From the NCBI GenBank assembly GCA_026874595.1, contig CM049312.1, positions 71,826,929 through 71,890,928 of the forward strand: a DNA stretch of 64,000 nucleotides. Direction: 5' to 3'. This document shows, piece by piece, positions 58,711-64,000 of this stretch; position 1 is the stretch's first letter, and every line of letters starts with the position of its first letter. The stretch is from Sipunculus nudus. Lineage: Eukaryota; Annelida; Sipuncula; Golfingiida; Sipunculidae. The notes under the pieces are model-generated. The model did no database searches. It was given only the letters and a program-made list of their open reading frames with translations, and was not told where the DNA came from. Position numbers and translations under genes: made by a program.

Positions 58711-60174
58711 GTATCCGCCAAAACGAAGTTTTGCGGATACTATGTTTTTGACCGGATTCCGCCATCGCCGCCGCCGCGTTCGTTTCCGGAGAACTCCTCT
58801 GAGAATACTGGACGGATTTTTCCGAAACTTACACAAATTATCGGGTCACATGTAAGCTGGTGCCTAACCAAGTGTCCTTGACTTTTGACTTTTCCTCTCT
58901 GCCCAGCGTCCGTTTGTGCGTCTGTTTCCACACATAAACCCACATATCTCGGGAACCGTTTAACCGATTAGGAAAAAAAATTACAAAAATGTAGCCCTTA
59001 GATAGCTTTATAACATATACAAAAAAGGTGGCGCCACCTGTAGCCATTTTTGCACAGTGTCCATCTGTTTGTCTGCCTTGGGTTAAAATCACTAATATCT
59101 CTGCAGTGGTTTGATTAATTAACCTAAAATTCGGCATGCGTATACATCATAGATAGCTTTCTTGATTTTATGACAGGTTGCGCCACCTACATTCACGTTA
59201 ACGCTGCAGACATCCAAGCTCATATCTCGGGAAAAGTTTGACCAATCAGAAATTTTTTTACACAAATATAGTCCTTGGAAAGCGTTATAACATACACAAA
59301 AATGGTGGCGCCAATTGCAGTCATTTTTGCACAGTGTCCATCTGTTTGTCTGCCTTGGGTTAAAATCACTCATTTCTCTGCAGTGGTTTGACCAAATTAC
59401 CTGAAAATTGGCATGCGTATACATCCCGCATAGCTTTCTTGATTTTATGACAGGTGGCGCCACCTACATTCACGTTCACGCTGTAGACATCCATGCTTAT
59501 ATCTCCGGACTCGTTCGACCAATCAGGAAATAAAAATTACACAAATGTAGCCCTTGGATAGCTTTATAACATACCAAAAAAAAATGGTGGCGCCACCTGC
59601 AGCCATTTTTCACAGCGTCCATCTGTTTGTCTGCCTTGGGTTAAAATCACTCATATCTCTGCAGTGGTTTGACCAAATAACCTGATATTCGGCATGCGTA
59701 TTAATCCTGGATAGCTTTCTTGATTTTATGACAGGTGGCACCAGCTTCATTCACGTTCATGCTGCAGACATTAATGCTTATATCTCCGGACTCGATTGAC
59801 CAATCAGGAAAACAAATTGACACAAATGTTGCCCTTGGATAGCTTTATAACATATACAAAAATGGTGGCGCCACCTACAGCCATTTTAGCACAGCGTCCA
59901 TCTGTTTGTCCGCTGTGGGATAAAATCACCCATATCTCTGCAGTGGTTTGACTTTTCCACCTGAAATTTTGCATTTGTATACATCTTGGATAGTTTCTTG
60001 TTCAAATAACAGGTGGCGCCACCTACAATCATGTTTACGTGGCAGAGATCCATTCTGATATGTAACACATGTAACCCTATTTCACCTGCCACTCAAACCA
60101 TGCCTCACTTCACCCGTCCTACTCTGATTTTTGCGGATACACGTAGTCGCTTGTCGACTACCCGTATTCTAGTT
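58711..60174 (-). mobile_element. Free-standing copy of the hairpin-ended element nested in the large composites
   Basis: In reverse orientation it begins ACTAGAATACGGGTAGTCGA (right side, about 60174) and ends with the near-perfect palindrome GTATCCGC-CAAAAC-GAA-GTTTTG-CGGATAC at 58711-58740. It contains about five tandem units of about 280 bp, each with GGTGGCGCCACC boxes and TCTGTTTGTCTGCC words. The flanking sequence resumes in the TA element, where a segment (AAAATCCACTTCAAAA... at 60181, compare 58487) appears duplicated on the other side. Confidence 0.75.
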
Positions 60175-60419
60175 CAAGTTAAAATCCACTTCAAAAACGG
60201 AAATGTTATTTAACATACTTATTTACCTATATATATGCACTAAGAAGAACATGCACCTAACATAAAAGCCAAACATGTTTTCTTATTTATTCCTCAAAGT
60301 GTATTTGCAAATAGTATACTCTCCTGTACAGGAATGTAATAGACTATATACCCTCTCCCATATCAACCCCATATATGCGTATATATATATATACCTAAGT
60401 TGGTTCCAGTGCTTGCAGT

Positions 60420-61600
60420 ATAGTGCTCGATACAGCTAAGGTAGAGCAGATTAACTAAACGTTAACGCTGGAGCATCGTGTTATTACTCCGAGTTTCACG
60501 CCGTTGCCGGTATCGGCAGCCGGGCGATCATCCGATAACTGACGCTTGTTTGGGACCCAGCTGTAACTGTTACCTTCTTTTTACACGGTTCGGTGGCCTC
60601 CGGTGTCGGCATTTCGAAATTATTTCACTTCGCCTGTTTAGTAGGATTATTGACTTGTCGCTTTTGTGGTGCAGTATGCTGTATTTCTCCTCCACACAGA
60701 GATTACATTGGTCCGAGGTTCGTTTCATTGTGTTAGAGTTGGATCATTTCCCAGGTGGTAGAATATTTTATTTGTTTTCTCTTCAGGATAAAATTAATGT
60801 GCTTCGAAATAGCATAAATTTTGTTACGGAGATAAATAAAAGTCAGATTCTGTAACACTAAGCAGAGTGAAATGTCTATGGGAATGAATAAAGAAGTCGG
60901 TGATTTTTTGCTAACAAATAATTATAATTTATTCTTAAAACAATCCTAACATTACAATACACTAAATCAATACAATTACACAGTATAACAACAGGATAAC
61001 AGTAAATCAATATAAATACACATTTTAATAAATAAATTGTACAGTACCAGAGTGTCCGAATCCTAGGCTTTTCTGGATACCACCACTGTCACAGCTCAAC
61101 AAGTCCTTTTAAACATAGAATCCAGATGAACAGTTCACGTAAATCTTCTCAGAGAATAACAGTCTAATTCAATCCCGAAACCAATCTGTTGTAATCCAAA
61201 AGTGAAGTTCTGGTAATAGTCCCAAAGGCAAACTGAAGATAGAAACTGTTACAGAGTTCGAAGAATATCTATCAGTGCTGCAATTATCGGAAAGGTCCAC
61301 AAACTGACTCACACTCTACCGTCTCCGCTGGAATATTTCTCTCTCCCCTCGGCTCTAAAACAGCCCTTATTTATAACTTTTTCACCCAAAGCCCAGAAAC
61401 TTCTATTCCATGAACAATTAAAAGAACACAACAAGAACATAATACACACGCGCCAAAATAACGCTCACCAACATTCGAGACCAGAACAAAGAACGCTGTG
61501 TTTCTAAACCTCAGAGTTCAACCAGTACGGACTACACGGAGCGCTGTGTCTCTACACGCCATAGCAATGCCCTACGCCTGCGCTACACGAATCAGAATGT
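60420..61600. other. Unassigned insertion in the inner TA element
   Basis: Compared with the outer copy (57.99-58.08 kb), the inner copy has about 1.2 kb extra here. A 125-codon plus-strand frame (60478-60855) has no recognisable motif. On the minus strand a TTATAAATA box (about 61367-61375) precedes GC-richer sequence, which could be a promoter or a solo LTR in reverse, but I could not find paired TG/CA ends with a target duplication. Confidence 0.3.
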
Positions 61601-61605
61601 CAACA

Positions 61606-61611
<6 letters not shown>

Positions 61612-61678
<67 letters not shown>
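61612..61678. repeat. (TA)n(TG)n compound microsatellite
   Basis: About 17 TA followed by about 16 TG dinucleotides. It generates spurious Tyr/Ile and Cys/Val or Thr/His frames on both strands. Confidence 0.9.
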
Positions 61679-61679
<1 letters not shown>

Positions 61680-61783
61680 TCGGATGCCCACTTACCATAT
61701 TTGCCTTTTGCTTTCCTGGATGCACGATTAGTCATGTTGGCTAGTACTAGCCCTTTGAATGTGCCTTTGTTTTTGTAAAGGTA

Positions 61784-62012
61784 TGTTTCCCTGTGCGCGT
61801 ATATGCGTATGAGCGTATATTCGCGTGAAACAATAGGTGTACATGTGCCTGTATATATATATATATATATATGCGTATATGCGTGAACTGGCAGACGTAG
61901 GCCTAAATATTGGTACAGTGGATCGAGCAGGCCTTCCACAATAAGAAACGTCATTATACCCCGAATCCTGTGGCAATTTTCACGCATATACGCTGACGGA
62001 CACATGGAAACA
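61784..62012. mobile_element. TGTTTCC...GGAAACA module within the TA element
   Basis: Begins TGTTTCCCTGTGCGCGTATA and ends CACATGGAAACA, with GCGTATATGCG words and GAACTGGCAGACGTA inside. The outer copy has the same module (58191 onward, resuming at 62580), and it is into this module that the inner copy is inserted. A divergent stand-alone relative is at 42983-43185. Confidence 0.6.
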
Positions 62013-63381
62013 CCCCAGTTACAATATCATATGGGTGATTTTTCACGCATATGCGCATATACGTGCACATGGAAACACCCGGCCCTTAAGTCAATATCAA
62101 TGTAATCTAGGAGAAAGAAATAAATCGAATTAATGATGTTTTCCTTTAGTGTGTAAAATGAACCACTTGTGTGTAATACCGACCACCGGTCCATATTATA
62201 CACACAGCAAGTCAATATGCGATATGCCGATTTTGACACTGACCTTATTTACATATTATTAGCCAAAATCAAATTGGCCAGTTCTAGATCCATGTTTTAG
62301 AGCTGTGTTATGTTGGGACATGATGGGATCTTCATTGAATAACAGTCAGAATACTTCGTTATTTATATGCATGGGAAATAACAACAAACTATGAAATTAA
62401 CATCTCCAAGTTGAATATTCGTCAAAACTTGCACCTAGCTTTCCTGCACCGTCGTTGGACGTTCAAAATGGTCGATGCTTCAGTGACGAACTTGCCTCGT
62501 TCTAGCAATATTTTTCCAAATATGGAAATTTTGGTTGTATCAAATTACACGGTGGTCCAAATTACACGGATTTTCCCTATGTGCGTATATATGCGTGAAA
62601 AATAGGTGTGTTTTCATGCGCGCGTATATGCGAGAACTGGCAGACGTATTTTTATAAATGTATGTACAGTGGATCGAGCAGGCCTTCACCAAAGGTTACT
62701 GTTCAAAGTTACATTATTTTATCCCGAATCCCCTTGAGGGCCAGTTCACGCAGACCTTAACGGCAAATACGCTGACGGACATATGGAGACACCCCAGTTA
62801 CGAAATCTTATGAACGATTTTTTTTCACGCACATACGCATATATGTGCACATGAACACCTGACCCTTAAGTCCATATCAATGTAATATAGAAGAAAAGAA
62901 GAAAATCTATTTATAATGAAATATTTCTTTGATGTGTAAAATAAACCAGCTATGCGTAATATGGACCACCGGTCCATTTTACACTTAAGAGCCTGGTCCC
63001 TATTACACACAGCAAGTCGATATGCCGATTTTGACCCTGGCCTTATTTACATATTATTAGTCATATTCAAATCGACTAGTTCTAGACCAATGTTATTATG
63101 CTGTGTAATGTTGGGACAAGATGAGATCTTCATTGAATAACAGTCAGAATACAACAATATTTATATGCATGGAAAATAAGAACAAACTGTGAAATTAACA
63201 TCTTCAAGTTGAATATACGCCAAAGCTTGCACCTAACTTTACTGTACCGTCGTTTAATCCTTTAAAATTGGTCGATACTACAGGGAGAAACTTGCCTCGT
63301 TCTGGTATACTATTTTTCCAAATATGGATATTTCGGGTGTTTCAAAATACACAGTGGTCCAAATTACATGAATTTCCCCTA

Positions 63382-64000
63382 CTACTCATTTCGGTTAGAT
63401 CCAGTTGAGGCTCCATGACAGAGCCACACCTGGGTTTATCATTGTGGTATACATTCTATCAAATATTTAGCAGCTGTTCAATGGAACAACTAACCGAACG
63501 ACTATAAATGTGCAGAAAAATATATAGCTGGTTTTAAAAGCATATTATTAACTAGACTGGGCTCAAATGAAGGTGTAAAAAGTGTATCCTAAATGGCACC
63601 CTTGTAGTAGTCCTTATAAATATAATCTAGGCAGTTCAGCAAATGCCAGTCAGAACCTAAATTTCCATCCCCCCCCCCCCCCCCCGCTCCCCCACATTCG
63701 CGCAAATCTTTTGGAAATTCGGGCAGATGAAAAATCCGACAAGGAAAGCTTACGCTTTAAGCTTACACTTAAAATGCAACCAGGCAGGCAGTTCCTCCCT
63801 GCACTCATCTTTACCCCACTGCTGCGCAGGCTCTGCTACTCACTCAGTACAGTCTATAGTAACACCTAATTGTGTAACGCAGTGCTTCCCAGTAACAGAT
63901 ATGTCAATAATTTTAAGGATAAACTCTTCAAAAAGGGATTTATTATGGCTTATAAGCATGGTTTGAAAACTGTGTTTTGCTTCCATACAATTATCTGAAA
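63382..64000. other. No gene seen; C17 tract
   Basis: A run of 17 C at 63669-63685. The frames crossing it are artefacts. Nothing else recognised to the window end. Confidence 0.5.

Larger units (their letters stand above)
58217..62577. mobile_element. Same TA element family, inner copy nested in the outer one
   Basis: The left end GGGGAAATCCGTGTAATTCG (58217) and the right end ...CAAATTACACGGATTTTCCC (62577) are flanked by TA on both sides (58215-58216 and 62578-62579). Its arms (58217-58700 and 62095-62577) align with the arms of the outer copy (57488-57830 and 62870-63379). It is enlarged by further insertions: the hairpin-ended element at 58711-60174 and about 1.2 kb of unassigned sequence at 60.4-61.6 kb. 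Confidence 0.75.
57488..63379. mobile_element. TA-inserting inverted-repeat element (outer copy)
   Basis: The left terminus GGGAAAGTCCGTGTAATTTG (57488) and the right terminus (reverse complement of CAAATTACATGAATTTCCCC, ending 63379) are imperfect inverted repeats. TA lies on each side (57486-57487 and 63380-63381). Without the inner insertion it is about 1.5 kb. No transposase is visible, so it is non-autonomous. TA duplications are typical of Tc1/mariner-type elements, but the family is not established. Confidence 0.7.

Noticed and set aside
61360-61600. TATA-like box on the minus strand as a solo LTR or host promoter
   Set aside because: No paired termini, target duplication or downstream coding sequence could be shown.
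61592-62005. Frames of Tyr-Ile or Thr-His runs
   Set aside because: Products of the (TA)n(TG)n microsatellite.

Overview
This is eukaryotic genomic DNA, AT-rich and intron-containing, from an animal that is most likely a mollusc. No bacterial gene organisation is visible. The mollusc inference rests on (i) repeated copies of a 'pearl'-type element: a 5' end carrying GACCCATGGGTC, a tandem ACRG tetranucleotide tract, and a 3' hairpin followed by CTAAAA; and (ii) a DNA transposon whose transposase carries a RAG1-like N-terminus, an arrangement described from the sea slug Aplysia as N-RAG-TP. I see no convincing ordinary host gene. The window is almost entirely mobile elements, their remnants and satellite-like arrays.

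The main object is a complete, apparently intact DNA transposon at 12328-18414. It has CAC...GTG terminal inverted repeats, a 4-bp AGAT target duplication, and one ten-exon gene (13082-17453) that I reconstructed by consensus splice sites into an uninterrupted 1061-codon reading frame. Exon 1 encodes RAG1-like zinc modules and a RING finger. Exons 4-10 encode a DDE transposase with candidate catalytic residues D586, D656 and E1002. It fits a Chapaev/N-RAG-TP-like element. It sits inside the 3' hairpin of an older pearl-type repeat, and the two flanks rejoin into a normal hairpin, so an empty site can be deduced.

Layout. 0-7.5 kb: an hAT-like transposase remnant, duplicated coding-like debris, a MITE, G tracts and a gypsy Gag remnant. 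8.3-11.1 kb: a four-copy, 0.7-0.8 kb tandem unit with coding-like segments. 11.6-12.1 kb: a gypsy integrase tail. 12.3-18.4 kb: the RAG1-like transposon. 18.4-19.1 kb: a retroelement-like tail. 19.9-25.2 kb and 37.35-40.75 kb: two near-identical large pearl-type composites with a nested second element and about 336-bp tandem monomers, expanded in the first copy. 25.6-28.1 kb: AT-rich, 24-bp and 117-bp repeats. 30.3, 40.9 and 43.5 kb: related 68-bp minisatellites carrying GGTAAGT boxes. 30.7-35.2 kb: a broken THAP/DDE_Tnp_4 transposase gene with a pearl-type element in its intron. 36.2-37.2 kb: an unidentified GC-rich coding-like block. 42-51 kb: mostly unannotatable. 53.4-54.65 kb: a pearl-type element filled with about 140-bp monomers, each carrying nuclear-receptor-like half-sites. 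54.7-56.9 kb: a triplicated exon and MULE-like remnants. 57.5-63.4 kb: a TA-inserting inverted-repeat element nested inside a copy of its own family.

The parts do not form a host pathway. The layers record successive insertions, and only the RAG1-like transposase gene looks capable of producing a full-length protein.
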